A DNA stretch of 64,000 bases from Adiantum capillus-veneris (taxonomy: Eukaryota; Streptophyta; Polypodiopsida; Polypodiales; Pteridaceae), in the NCBI GenBank assembly GCA_014529385.2, contig CM043943.1, positions 101,657,855 through 101,721,854 of the forward strand. Reading direction: 5' to 3'. Shown here in pieces: positions 53,668-62,877 of this stretch (position 1 is the stretch's first letter; each line of letters opens with the position of its first letter). The notes beneath the pieces are model-generated. The model worked only from the letters and a program-made list of their open reading frames with translations. It did no database searches and was not told where the DNA came from. A program made the position numbers and the translations under genes.

Positions 53668-55734
53668 TGAGGGCGAGATTTTGAAATGGGGCCTCTAAAC
53701 CCAAACCAATGGGCCTACCCTCACAAAATGTTCGTAAAGAGGTACACACACTACTTGGGGCACCACCTTCTTTTGGGAGTGGAGAAGGAAACCAATCAAA
53801 AAAATAACACTTGCACTCACCCACCCAAGCAACACACTTTGAAACCCCCTTACTCTATATACACTTTGGACACTTAAACACCATCAACGATTATGCAACC
53901 CAATGCCGTGCATCAAAATGAAATATGCAATTTGTGGAATAGCATTCACCTTCTCCCCATAAGAATACCCATAATACATCCAAACTCTTCCTCTCTCAAG
54001 CACTCATCAAAAAATCATGCGCGCAAGACTTGCCTCTCAAACACACAAGAGAATCACTTACATAAAACTAACACACTTTGCATAGAGAGCTCATCTCCAT
54101 CTATGCAATGCCGTGACACAAATAAAATCACCATGAGAGGTAGCCACATGCATATGTAATGAAGCAAAAGAGAGTTGGAGTGAGAAATTTCTTTAGACCA
54201 ATTGAATAAGTGTGGAGAAACAAACCAATGGTAAATTGAGAATAGAACACTTACTTGATTTCTCGCATACCTTTTAAGGGGAGGACAGACGCTGGCTAAC
54301 CATCACGAATTGCGACACTTGAAAGTTTTTGAAGATGATTTCATGATCATTAACATAACCATGAGAGAGATCATGATGTATTTACAAGTTATTGAGGTGG
54401 TACAAATGATTTATTGGGTTGATGGAGTAAGAGATTGTAGAATGGAGAGAGTGGAGAATAGAGTTGCACTTCCTCCAAAGAGGAGGGTTAGGAGGGAGGA
54501 TGTGAAAGAGGGAGAGTTGGGGTTTTCTCTACTATTGATCAAGAAACAACATGAAGTTGAAAATATAGGTGTGTGTGTCCTTGAGTCTCTCCAAGGGGGG
54601 CTATTTATAGTTGTGTAGGAGTGGGATTATGCTACACTTAATTAGAGTAAGTGATTAGCCCTAATTAAGTGTCCTTTGACCACTCATTGAATATTGGACA
54701 TAAAAGGGACTATTTTTTCACCAAAAATATCATTTTAGACCGTGAAGGCTCCATAGGGGTGCATAATGTAGGTGGGCCCCACCATGAGGCCCTACGGGTG
54801 GCTCCTGTGGGGTATCTCAACTTGTCTGTCTTGGCATTTAGAAAGCATCTTAAGGTTGGTCCCATCACATGCAAGTGACCTTGAACACTCATTGCTCTTC
54901 TAGAAGATGAGTAGGGGAAAAATAAGATCTCACTCTCTTGATTTACTTGATTTACAGTTCCCTTTTGCTGCGAATTACACTATTTTGACCATAACTTTTT
55001 ACCTGTAGCTCGGAATGACATGCTTCAAAAGGCAAATTTGACCTTCTCAACATGTTTGATATGAATTTGGACTATTCTTCACGCCCATGCACCAAGGAAT
55101 TTGGTTTGGAAGGTCCACACTAGGCTAGGGAACCTTTTGCTTGCAAGTCTTCTTGTATGGGCCCTTTGCTTGTATGCATCCAAGGGGAATCATGCTTTTT
55201 CAAAAGGCTATGATGCTTAAACAAATAGAGGAGGGCCCAATATTATTTGCTTGTGAAAAGAATATACAATTGGAGTCTTTTTTGAAAGGAGAGAAACTAT
55301 ATGTATATTCTTAAGAGATATTGGGCCACCTATGTAGGGGCATAGAAGACTTGTAGAGAGGGACATAATCTTTGGTAAAGACAAGTGGAGAGTTGATTTC
55401 CATGGGAATTTATCTATAAGGGGTGGAAGATGGATATATTATTTTTCTACTACTAATTCACAAGAGGTAAGAAAGTTTGGGGGTAGATAGTTGGTTATTG
55501 TATGCTTACTTTTATTTACAAAGCAAAAAGAAAAGGGTGGTAATATAAATATATGACTAAGGTGACATTTTTGGGAAGAGTACAATGTATGTGTCGTCGC
55601 AAAGGTTAAACGAAGCGGGGGAATTTACTATAGATAACTTAGTAGCGTAGAAAAATATATACACATATGAGGAAGAGGACGTTGAGTAGGCTGAGAAATG
55701 TTGCAAAAAGATGGTTACCATTTTATGCCACTCA
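53668..55734 (-). repeat. 3' LTR of element D
   Basis: 2067 bp. TATA box CTATAAATAG on the - strand at 54601-54610. A perfect inverted repeat (ACACTTAATTAG / CTAATTAAGTGT) with a 15-base spacer lies at 54634-54672. It lacks 12 bp present in the 5' LTR near 63181. Confidence 0.95.
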
Positions 55735-55740
55735 TATTAG

Positions 55741-55749
55741 CCCTCCCCC
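55741..55749 (-). other. Polypurine tract of element D
   Basis: On the - strand GGGGGAGGG, six bases from the 3' LTR start. Confidence 0.8.
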
Positions 55750-55913
55750 AAGCCTAAAGATATTTATATCTTTAGGAGGACGGTGTTGCTTTTTTTTCTT
55801 TCTTTTTTTTTTTCTCTTTTTTTTTTGTCATTTTTCCTGTTTTTTTTTTTCCCAATAGGAGGAGTGTCATGCACTCTTTTACTCCATTAGACCTGCTTTT
55901 CATTACCTCAAAT

Positions 55914-58076
55914 TCATAAATCGGAGATGGGAGGGTTGCCTTGGGTATGTTCAGATTCCAAGGCTGGTTCTTCTTTGCACATCAAAGATTTAAAAATAGG
56001 TGGAGCATTTGCCAAGCCAAAGGGAGCCATGCCAATTTGGAGCTTAGACGATGTAGGCATATGACTGCCTATCAACGGATTGATACGTTGAAAGTAGGGC
56101 TTTAATCTCCATCCATTGACTCTGGTCTTGTGGAGTTTTCTTGATAAATCTACTAATCTGTAACTACCATTCCCAAACTTTGTTTTTATCATGAAAGGTC
56201 CCTCCCATCTTTGCAAAAACTTTTTGTCAAGTCGAGTATCAAGTCGGTTATCATAGCGAAGAACCAACATACCTTCCTTCAATCCTTTCCCCTTGAGCTT
56301 CTTGTTGATTTTATCCCTTTGGCTTGTCGCTTTGGTGATGTAGTGATCAATGGACTCTTCTCTATCTAGCTCAAGTCGTTGGAGATCTAAGATCCTTTCA
56401 TGTAGAACCTCTTTTGGTTTTTTTGCCACTCTTGCAAGAACGCGCAAGCTTGAGATCTCTACCTCAATGGGGAGAAGTGCCTCCTGTCCATAAACTAGAT
56501 GAAAAGGGGTGAATTGGGTAGATACCTTGAAAGATGTCCTATACGCCCAAAGAGCAGCCTTCAAATGGCGATCCCAATCATTAGGCCGGTCCACAACCTG
56601 CTTAGAAATGATCTTACATATCATTCCATTCACTTTTTCCACCAATCCATTGCATTGAGGATAGTAGGGTGTGGAATGCAGGTGTTTCACTTTTAACCTC
56701 CTCAAGAGATCATTCAGAAGGTCAGCCCTAAAACCTGGGCCTCGATCTGATAAGATTTCTAGGGGTGTTCCAAACCTACTACAAATATGATCAAAAATAA
56801 ACTTTGATACCTCTTCAGCTGTGATTCGGGTTGTGCTTGTTGCTTCCGCCCATCGTGTCATGTAGTCAACACCCATGATGATGAAAACCTTCCCTGTAGA
56901 AGTACGAGGTAGGGGACCTATTGCATCCACGCCCCATTTTTCAAAAGGGCCATAAGATATTATTGGGACTCGAGGCTCATATGCTAGTCGTCTATCCCCA
57001 GCAATTTGGCATGGCTTACATGCCTTACACCAATATTGGACATCACGATGTAAGCTCGGCCAAATAAACCCTGCTTGTAAAATCTTCCTACTTGTAATAT
57101 CTTGAGAAAAGTGACCACCACAGACATCATCATGACATGAAAGAAGAATTTTCTCTATCTCTTGCACACCTGGTACTCTCCTCAAGACCAAATCTTTCCC
57201 TTTGTGATATAAATCATCCCCGATCAACTGGTAAGGTGTGGCCTTCTTAACTAGTCTATGTCTTTGCACCTTGTCTAAGTGTTTGGGACACTCACCTGCT
57301 TGTAGAAAGAAGATAATGTCTTTTAGCTCCTCTTGACCTTGATATTTGGGTTCATATAGTTTCACACCTCCTACCGCCATTTGAAGCTTTTCATTTGCGA
57401 GTAAGTCTGCTTCCTTGTTATGAGTTCTCACAATGTGTTGTACCTGTGTTGCTTTAAAACCATTCATCAAAGATCTTACACTACTAAGCCATTCAAACAA
57501 TGTACGATTCTTGCACCTCCAAGTCCCTTGGATTTGCTTGACCACTAGCAAAGAATCACCTTTTATAATAAGTCTTTGTATGCCTAATTCTTTGCATTCT
57601 TCTAACCCAAGGGTTAGAGCAACATACTCAGCCTCATTGTTAGAGTGAACACTGGGTAGAGTGATACCTTTTCTAACCATTACCTCCTTTTGTGGGTTCA
57701 AAATGATGATTCCCCCTGCTGCTTTGTCTTGTTGGCATTGATAAGCTCCGTCAAAGCATAAAGTATGGGCATTATCAATCTCCTTTACTTTGAACTGTTT
57801 TGAGCCTTCATCTCTTTGTAGTCGTGATCCTTCCCTTTCTCTCACTTTGTAGGTGAGAATGTCTGCAAGTCCTGCTCTTGTGCTATCTTCTACAAGGAAA
57901 GTGTATTCAAAGTCTTGGAGTTCAAGCACCCACTTTGCTATTCTAGATGAGAGGCTCATGTGTTGTACTACATATGGTAGATTGTGCTCTAAGGTGAGAA
58001 AAACAAATGGCACAGGGAGAAGATACGATCGAAACTTCCTTACCGCAAACAAGATTGCAAAGACCACTTTCTCCAT
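55914..58076 (-). CDS. Element D RNase H, second (archaeal-type) RNase H and integrase
   Basis: 720 residues. Residues 1-80 are the end of the retroviral-type RNase H (EKVVFAILFAVRKFRSYL; TLEHNLPYV in place of TDH). Residues about 105-235 are a second RNase H with intact acids: CFDGAYQ, NNEAEYVALTLG, IIKGDSLLVVKQ and NKEADLLAN. Integrase follows: zinc region HDDVCGGHFS ... CKACKPCQ, then WGVDAIGP, EILSDRGPGF and CNGLVEKVNGM (D, D, E all present), with a C-terminal LRYDNRLDTRLDKKFLQRWE and GPFMIKTKFGNGSYRLVD. The second RNase H is the known hallmark of the Tat lineage. The last 40 residues contain APFGLANAPPIFKSLM, an RT-like motif out of place. Confidence 0.9.
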   Translation of the reverse strand: MEKVVFAILFAVRKFRSYLLPVPFVFLTLEHNLPYVVQHMSLSSRIAKWVLELQDFEYTFLVEDSTRAGLADILTYKVREREGSRLQRDEGSKQFKVKEIDNAHTLCFDGAYQCQQDKAAGGIIILNPQKEVMVRKGITLPSVHSNNEAEYVALTLGLEECKELGIQRLIIKGDSLLVVKQIQGTWRCKNRTLFEWLSSVRSLMNGFKATQVQHIVRTHNKEADLLANEKLQMAVGGVKLYEPKYQGQEELKDIIFFLQAGECPKHLDKVQRHRLVKKATPYQLIGDDLYHKGKDLVLRRVPGVQEIEKILLSCHDDVCGGHFSQDITSRKILQAGFIWPSLHRDVQYWCKACKPCQIAGDRRLAYEPRVPIISYGPFEKWGVDAIGPLPRTSTGKVFIIMGVDYMTRWAEATSTTRITAEEVSKFIFDHICSRFGTPLEILSDRGPGFRADLLNDLLRRLKVKHLHSTPYYPQCNGLVEKVNGMICKIISKQVVDRPNDWDRHLKAALWAYRTSFKVSTQFTPFHLVYGQEALLPIEVEISSLRVLARVAKKPKEVLHERILDLQRLELDREESIDHYITKATSQRDKINKKLKGKGLKEGMLVLRYDNRLDTRLDKKFLQRWEGPFMIKTKFGNGSYRLVDLSRKLHKTRVNGWRLKPYFQRINPLIGSHMPTSSKLQIGMAPFGLANAPPIFKSLMCKEEPALESEHTQGNPPISDL

Positions 58077-58077
58077 T

Positions 58078-59109
58078 TCATCCCTTCTCGGCTGGAGTCA
58101 TCACCTTGCTTGCAAAATAGATCGGCCTCATGTATGATGTTTTAGGATCTTTTTGCATCAAATCAACACCAATTTCTTCGAAACCTACACTTGGAGTGAC
58201 ATAGTAAGTCTCCTTTGGATCTGGTGGCATTAGGAGTGGGAGAGAGCTAAGAATACCCTTCACTTCCTCAAAACATTTTTCATGTTCCCTCCCCCATTCA
58301 AATATAGATTGGCTTGCCAACCTATGCAAAGGGACGATGGCTTCTGCTAGGAGATGGATGAAGCGAGACATGTACCTGACTTTGTGGTTGAAGGTCATTA
58401 GCTCCTTAGTTGTTGTTGGTGGAGATAATGACAAAAGGGCCTCTACTTTAGAGGGATCCACTTGAATTCCTTGTGAAGAAACCACATGGCCTAGCAAAAC
58501 CACCTGAGATTCACCGATATGACACTTCTCTGGGTTGAGTTGTCCCCCAAATTGATGGAGCCTCTTAAGCCCCTCTTCAACCTTTTGGCAATGAAGTGAT
58601 CTAAAACTATAAATACAGAAATCATCCATAAAGACTCTTATGGATTTTCCAAAGAATGGCTGAAATACAAATATTGTGAATCTCATGAAGGTGCTAGGAG
58701 TATTGGTGAGCCCAAAAGGCATTACTCTGAATGCAAAACATCCCCAAGGTGTGATGAAGGTGGTTTTTGGTTGGTCCTCTTCTGCTATTCTAATTTGAAA
58801 ATATCCTGAATACCCATCACACACAGTGTAGCATTCGTGACCTGCTACTTCATTCAAAATTTCATCTTGGAAAGGGAGAGGGAAGTGGTCCCTCTTTGTC
58901 GCAGCGTTGAGGGGTTTGTAATCCACGCAGACCCTCCACTTACCATTCTTCTTGGGAGCGACTACAATAGGTGATACCCATTCGGAGTTGGATACTGGAT
59001 AGATGAAGCCAGCCTTCAAGAGTCGATTCACTTCTTGTAGGAGAGCCTTTTGTTGCACAGATCCTAGTCGCCTTAACTTTTGAGCCACGGGTTTGGTCCC
59101 TGGTTTCAA
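58078..59109 (-). CDS. Element D reverse transcriptase
   Basis: 343 residues. RT motifs in order: SPIVVAPKKNGKWRVCVDY, YSGYFQIRIAEEDQPKTTF, FRVMPFGLTNTPSTFM and VFMDDFCIYS (catalytic MDD). Then the thumb (LNPEKCHIGESQVVLLGHVV), and a degenerate first RNase H segment in which the usual L-D-A-S is replaced (YYVTPSVGFEEIG). It copies element RNA into DNA. A TGA and a frameshift at about 58077-58083 separate it from the next ORF. Upstream, one TAA near 59152 separates it in frame from the protease ORF. Confidence 0.9.
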   Translation of the reverse strand: MKPGTKPVAQKLRRLGSVQQKALLQEVNRLLKAGFIYPVSNSEWVSPIVVAPKKNGKWRVCVDYKPLNAATKRDHFPLPFQDEILNEVAGHECYTVCDGYSGYFQIRIAEEDQPKTTFITPWGCFAFRVMPFGLTNTPSTFMRFTIFVFQPFFGKSIRVFMDDFCIYSFRSLHCQKVEEGLKRLHQFGGQLNPEKCHIGESQVVLLGHVVSSQGIQVDPSKVEALLSLSPPTTTKELMTFNHKVRYMSRFIHLLAEAIVPLHRLASQSIFEWGREHEKCFEEVKGILSSLPLLMPPDPKETYYVTPSVGFEEIGVDLMQKDPKTSYMRPIYFASKVMTPAEKG

Positions 59110-59151
59110 TTCAATTCGATGCTCTATTACATCTACACCTCTTATTTGTGA

Positions 59152-60822
59152 TTAGTCAGTGATAAACAAATTGGGATACCTCCTTAACATATTGATGTAG
59201 GACCTCTTCTCCTCACAAGTAAGATCTTTTGCAAGCATCTTCTCAAATCCTTCTTCAAGGTGGTGGCATCTTTCATCCCCTCGTGTGTGATTGTCTGTTG
59301 GATTTTCGTCTACTGGAACATCTTGAGTGTTGGCGTTGAATACAATTCCCATTACCTCCAAAGAAGACTCCTCTTCACTGGTTGATGCACTGGTTGATGC
59401 TTCCTCATCACTTGAGTAAGGACTCTCCTCCTCGCTTTCTTCATCTACCGTGGTTTCATAGTTGATATCTAGTTGCTTTCCTTCTCGCCAATCATACACC
59501 ACCGGTTGACCCTTCTTAAGAATCAAACGACCACTTCCCCATTTTTGATCTGCATTCACAGCAATGAGCCAAGGCCTCCCTAGGATGATGGGATAGCCCT
59601 CCCCCTTAGCTCGCATGACATACATATCCACTCGTGCATCTATGTTACATACAGAGACTTTTACATTTTCAATGATCCCCAAACACTTCACACTTGAGTT
59701 GTTGGCTAGCCTAGCTTGACAATTAGAGGACTTTGTAATTTCAAGCCCTAACCTGTTCATTGATTTTTCCGTGATCACACACATTTGAGCTCCACCATCA
59801 ACATATACATTAGACACCTTTTTACCCCTTATGTAAGCATCCACAATGGGTTCCACATCTTTTTGTAGCTTTGAGGCCACAACCTTAATGGAAAGATTTT
59901 CTTTCTTTTTTGGAATTCTTGTACTTACCAACTTTGGCCATTGCCTTCTTACTTTGGCTGATAGGTGTAGAAGTTGAGGCGATGAAATGTTTGGCTTTTG
60001 GGTTTGTAAATCCTCCAGGATGTTGTAGGGCTCTAGCTCCTTTCCCAATGGGAAGTCGTTGATACCAATTTCCCTTCGCCTTGATCTTTTCTTCCTGCTA
60101 CTTTCAGCTTCTTCTATCTTTGACTTCTTCTTCTTGTCCCTTCTGGCTGAATTTGTTCCTTCACTTCTCATGTCTTCATCCTTATCATGTGCTCTTGTGC
60201 GTTTTTCTGCCGGCATAACATCAAAGTTTAGAGTATTCTCATCTATTACCTCTTCTAGCTTGATGATGTTGACTCCTCTTTCTTCCTCCTCATGTGGGAC
60301 GGGAGGTATATTTGCTGGTGGTGGTGGTCGACGAAGGATTTGTGGGCCTTGAGCTTGTTCTTGCTGCACAGTGAGAGGAGGCGGTCTGGGGGGATATATG
60401 TCTCCCAGAAGTCGCCTTGGATGTGGACAATTGTACATGCCATGGCCCATTTCATTGCAATTCCAACATCGCAACTCTTGAGCTTGTCTTCGTTGATTGC
60501 GATTCCCTTCTCTTGGTTGTCGTTGTTGAGGTAGGCCTTGTACTAGATTCAGAGTGAGGTTCTCAAGCTGTTGAGTTAGCCTTTGTAAAACCTCTTGTTG
60601 AGAGTTATCTCCTATTTGTGAAGATTGTGCAAGAGGGGCCCTAATTGGTGCTTCCATGGTTTGTGAAGACTCCCTCTCACTCACTTCATTCAAACCCCTT
60701 GCTCTATGTGCTTGGAAGTGCAGTTTTCTAAACTTGATGATGGCTACCTCACGTGCTTCTTCGAAGGTGGATGGGAATTTTAGCTCTACTTTAGCCTTTA
60801 AAAGTGGATACAAGCCAACCAT
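59152..60822 (-). CDS. Element D Gag C-terminal half and protease
   Basis: 556 residues. Residues about 1-60 finish the Gag core (AKVELKFPSTFEEAREVAI). The zinc knuckle CWNCNEMGHGMYNC is at about 120. A Pro-rich and then basic region follows (KKKKSKIEEAESSRKKRSRR), then a protease-like domain with YVDGGAQMCVITEKSMN and a second block YPIILGRPWL. The catalytic triad reads DGG rather than the usual DSG or DTG. An acidic Ser-rich spacer leads to NLFITD and a TAA in the same frame as RT. Confidence 0.85.
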   Translation of the reverse strand: MVGLYPLLKAKVELKFPSTFEEAREVAIIKFRKLHFQAHRARGLNEVSERESSQTMEAPIRAPLAQSSQIGDNSQQEVLQRLTQQLENLTLNLVQGLPQQRQPREGNRNQRRQAQELRCWNCNEMGHGMYNCPHPRRLLGDIYPPRPPPLTVQQEQAQGPQILRRPPPPANIPPVPHEEEERGVNIIKLEEVIDENTLNFDVMPAEKRTRAHDKDEDMRSEGTNSARRDKKKKSKIEEAESSRKKRSRRREIGINDFPLGKELEPYNILEDLQTQKPNISSPQLLHLSAKVRRQWPKLVSTRIPKKKENLSIKVVASKLQKDVEPIVDAYIRGKKVSNVYVDGGAQMCVITEKSMNRLGLEITKSSNCQARLANNSSVKCLGIIENVKVSVCNIDARVDMYVMRAKGEGYPIILGRPWLIAVNADQKWGSGRLILKKGQPVVYDWREGKQLDINYETTVDEESEEESPYSSDEEASTSASTSEEESSLEVMGIVFNANTQDVPVDENPTDNHTRGDERCHHLEEGFEKMLAKDLTCEEKRSYINMLRRYPNLFITD

Positions 60823-61222
60823 GAATCTCTCTTTTTTTTAGAAAGTTAGGTGCACCACCATGATTTTCTAATGTAGCCTCCCACCTACCCCATAGATTGA
60901 CAAAGGTTGCTTCATAAGAGGGATAGTCTTCAAGTGATACCTGCTTATGCCCAATAAGACATTTCCATAGTCCTTCAGAAGTATCACCTTGCCCGAACTC
61001 GGAGAGGAAGCTTTCTCGCAGCCTCTCCCAATTAGACTTGATTTGGGGTTGCAAGGTCTCATACCATGCTTTAGCTTCTGCTTTTAGAACCAATGGGAAG
61101 GCTCGTAGCTTTACTTCCTCTTCATCTCTCCCGAATATGAGATGTGCCATCTCCAAGTTGTCAAGAAACTCTTGCGCATCTTCCCCACTTCTTGCATAGA
61201 ACGTGGGAAAAGAACTTGACAT
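60791..61222 (-). CDS. Element D Gag N-terminal half
   Basis: 143 residues, from the ATG at 61220-61222. Retrotransposon-gag core: RSGEDAQEFLDNLEMAHLIF, LKAEAKAWYETLQPQIKSNW, and YEATFVNLWGRWEATLENHG. It then runs out of frame at an A8 homopolymer (60832-60839, T8 on the + strand). The next ORF continues the domain in the +1 frame. Start supported by alignment with the element A gag. Confidence 0.85.
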   Translation of the reverse strand: MSSSFPTFYARSGEDAQEFLDNLEMAHLIFGRDEEEVKLRAFPLVLKAEAKAWYETLQPQIKSNWERLRESFLSEFGQGDTSEGLWKCLIGHKQVSLEDYPSYEATFVNLWGRWEATLENHGGAPNFLKKREIHGWLVSTFKG

Positions 61223-61306
61223 TTTGTTTAGACTTTTTTAAATCTCTTTTTTTAAAGAAACTTTTCTGTTACAGGCCGCACAAGATTATTGACACTATAA
61301 ATCTGA

Positions 61307-61519
61307 TTACATTAAAATGAAGATGTACACATCCATTGTTAATTTGTACTTTATCATAGGTAGAATAAATGGATTAATTGAAGCATTGATTTCATTGAGG
61401 CGAGTGGATCCAAATATCCTCCTTATGATAGACTGAAACCTAAACTTAGTTGCAATGATTATATGAATGGATTGCCGAGCAATAGGCCTAAAAGGTTCAT
61501 TATTTTGATCGTGATTCAT
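61307..61519 (-). CDS. Element D leader ORF, copy 2 (diverged)
   Basis: 70 residues, not recognised. It aligns with the leader ORF at 61603-61818: FRFQSIIRRIFG against FFQQRIVFMFG, NPFILPMIKYKLTMDVYIFI against NPIILPIINYETSFDVHVFI. It is probably a diverged tandem copy, lying between the first leader ORF and gag. Confidence 0.5.
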   Translation of the reverse strand: MNHDQNNEPFRPIARQSIHIIIATKFRFQSIIRRIFGSTRLNEINASINPFILPMIKYKLTMDVYIFILM

Positions 61520-61602
61520 GTGCTACTCCTCGTTGTTGGTTTGAAGACCTCGTGCCTTCATATGGCCCTTGAGCACCCCTTCACCACTCCTTGTTCCTGC
61601 CT

Positions 61603-61818
61603 TTAAAACAAAATGAAAACGTGAACATCAAAAGAAGTTTCATAATTGATGATTGGAAGTATAATTGGATTGGGTGATGCCAGTATTTCTCTAAGTCTCT
61701 CTGCACCAAACATAAAAACAATGCGTTGCTGGAAAAAGACTTTTCTATCTATGTGAACATTTACTCTAATGTGTTGTGCAAAATGAAATGGATAGATGGG
61801 AACTCCATTGCTCATCAC
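61603..61818 (-). CDS. Element D leader ORF, copy 1
   Basis: 71 residues, from about 50 bp inside the 5' LTR. It is clearly related to the element A frame at 1831-2073 (RKVFFQQRIVFMFGAERLRE; YETSFDVHVFI). It has no known domain, signal peptide or membrane segment. A conserved upstream ORF is known in Ogre-type Tat elements, but this one is much shorter and similarity to it was not established. Confidence 0.55.
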   Translation of the reverse strand: MMSNGVPIYPFHFAQHIRVNVHIDRKVFFQQRIVFMFGAERLREILASPNPIILPIINYETSFDVHVFILF

Positions 61819-61847
61819 TAAAAAATTTGAAGGTAACTTGGAAATAT

Positions 61848-61867
61848 GTTCCTCCGTGGGGACACCA
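61848..61867 (-). other. Candidate primer-binding site of element D
   Basis: The - strand reads TGGTGTCCCCACGGAGGAAC, five bases from the 5' LTR edge. It begins with TGG as required but does not match the initiator-Met or Asp sites I know, so the primer tRNA is unassigned. Confidence 0.55.
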
Positions 61868-62805
61868 CTTTATGAGGGCGAGCTTTTGAAATGGGGCCTC
61901 TAAACCCAAACCAATGGGCCTACCCTCACAAAATGTTCGTAAAGAGGTACACACACTACTTGGGGCACCACCTTCTTTTGGGAGTGGAGAAGGAAACGAA
62001 TAAAAAAAACAACACTTGCACTCACCCACCCAACCAACACACTTTGAAACCCCCTTACTCTATATACACTTTGGACACTTGAACACCATCAATGATTATG
62101 CAACCCAATGCCGTGCATCCAAATGAAATATGAAATTTGTGGAATAGCATTCACCTTTTCCCCATAAGAATACCCATAATACATCCAAACTCTTCCTCTC
62201 TCAAGCACATATCAAAAAATCATGCGCGCAAGACTTGCCTCTCAAACACACAAGAGAATCACTTACATCAAACTAACACACTTTGCATAGAGAGCTCATC
62301 TCCATCTATGCAATGCCGTGACACAAATAAAATCACCATGAGAGGTAGCCACATGCATATGCAATGAAGCAAAAGAGAGTTGGAGTGAGAAATTTCTTTA
62401 GACCAATTGAATAAGTGTGGAGAAACAAACCAATGGTAAATTGAGAATAGAACACTTACTTGATTTCTCGCATACCTTTTAAGGGGAGGACAGACGCTGG
62501 CTAACCATCAAGAATTGCGACACTTGAAAGTTTTTGAAGATGATTTCATGATCATTAACATAACCATGAGAGAGATCATGATGTATTTACAAGTTATTGA
62601 GGTGGTACAAATGATTTATTGGGTTGATGGAGTAAGAGATTGTAGAATGGAGAGAGTGGAGAATAGAGTTGCACTTCCTCCAAAGAGGAGGGTTAGGAGG
62701 GAGGATGTGAAAGAGGGAGAGTTGGGGTTTTCTCTACTATTGATCAAGAAACAACATGAAGTTGAAAATATAGGTGTGTGTGTCCTTGAGTCTCTCCAAG
62801 GGGGG

Positions 62806-62815
62806 CTATTTATAG
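62806..62815 (-). promoter_or_regulatory. TATA box of element D
   Basis: CTATAAATAG on the - strand. It predicts transcription start about 30 bp lower, giving U3 of about 1.17 kb and R-U5 of about 0.9 kb. Confidence 0.7.
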
Positions 62816-62838
62816 TTGTGTAGGAGTGGGATTATGCT

Positions 62839-62877
62839 ACACTTAATTAGAGTAAGTGATTAGCCCTAATTAAGTGT
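62839..62877. promoter_or_regulatory. Inverted repeat just upstream of the element D TATA box
   Basis: Perfect 12-bp arms ACACTTAATTAG and CTAATTAAGTGT with a 15-base spacer, 24 bp upstream of the TATA box in element orientation. It may be a protein-binding dyad or a hairpin. Confidence 0.6.

Noticed and set aside
54310-54618. 102-residue + strand ORF identical in both element D LTRs
   Set aside because: Antisense to the element and preserved only because the LTRs are very young; no evidence of selection.
61848-61867. Initiator-Met primer-binding site in element D
   Set aside because: The sequence after TGG does not match TATCAGAGC; the primer tRNA is left unassigned.
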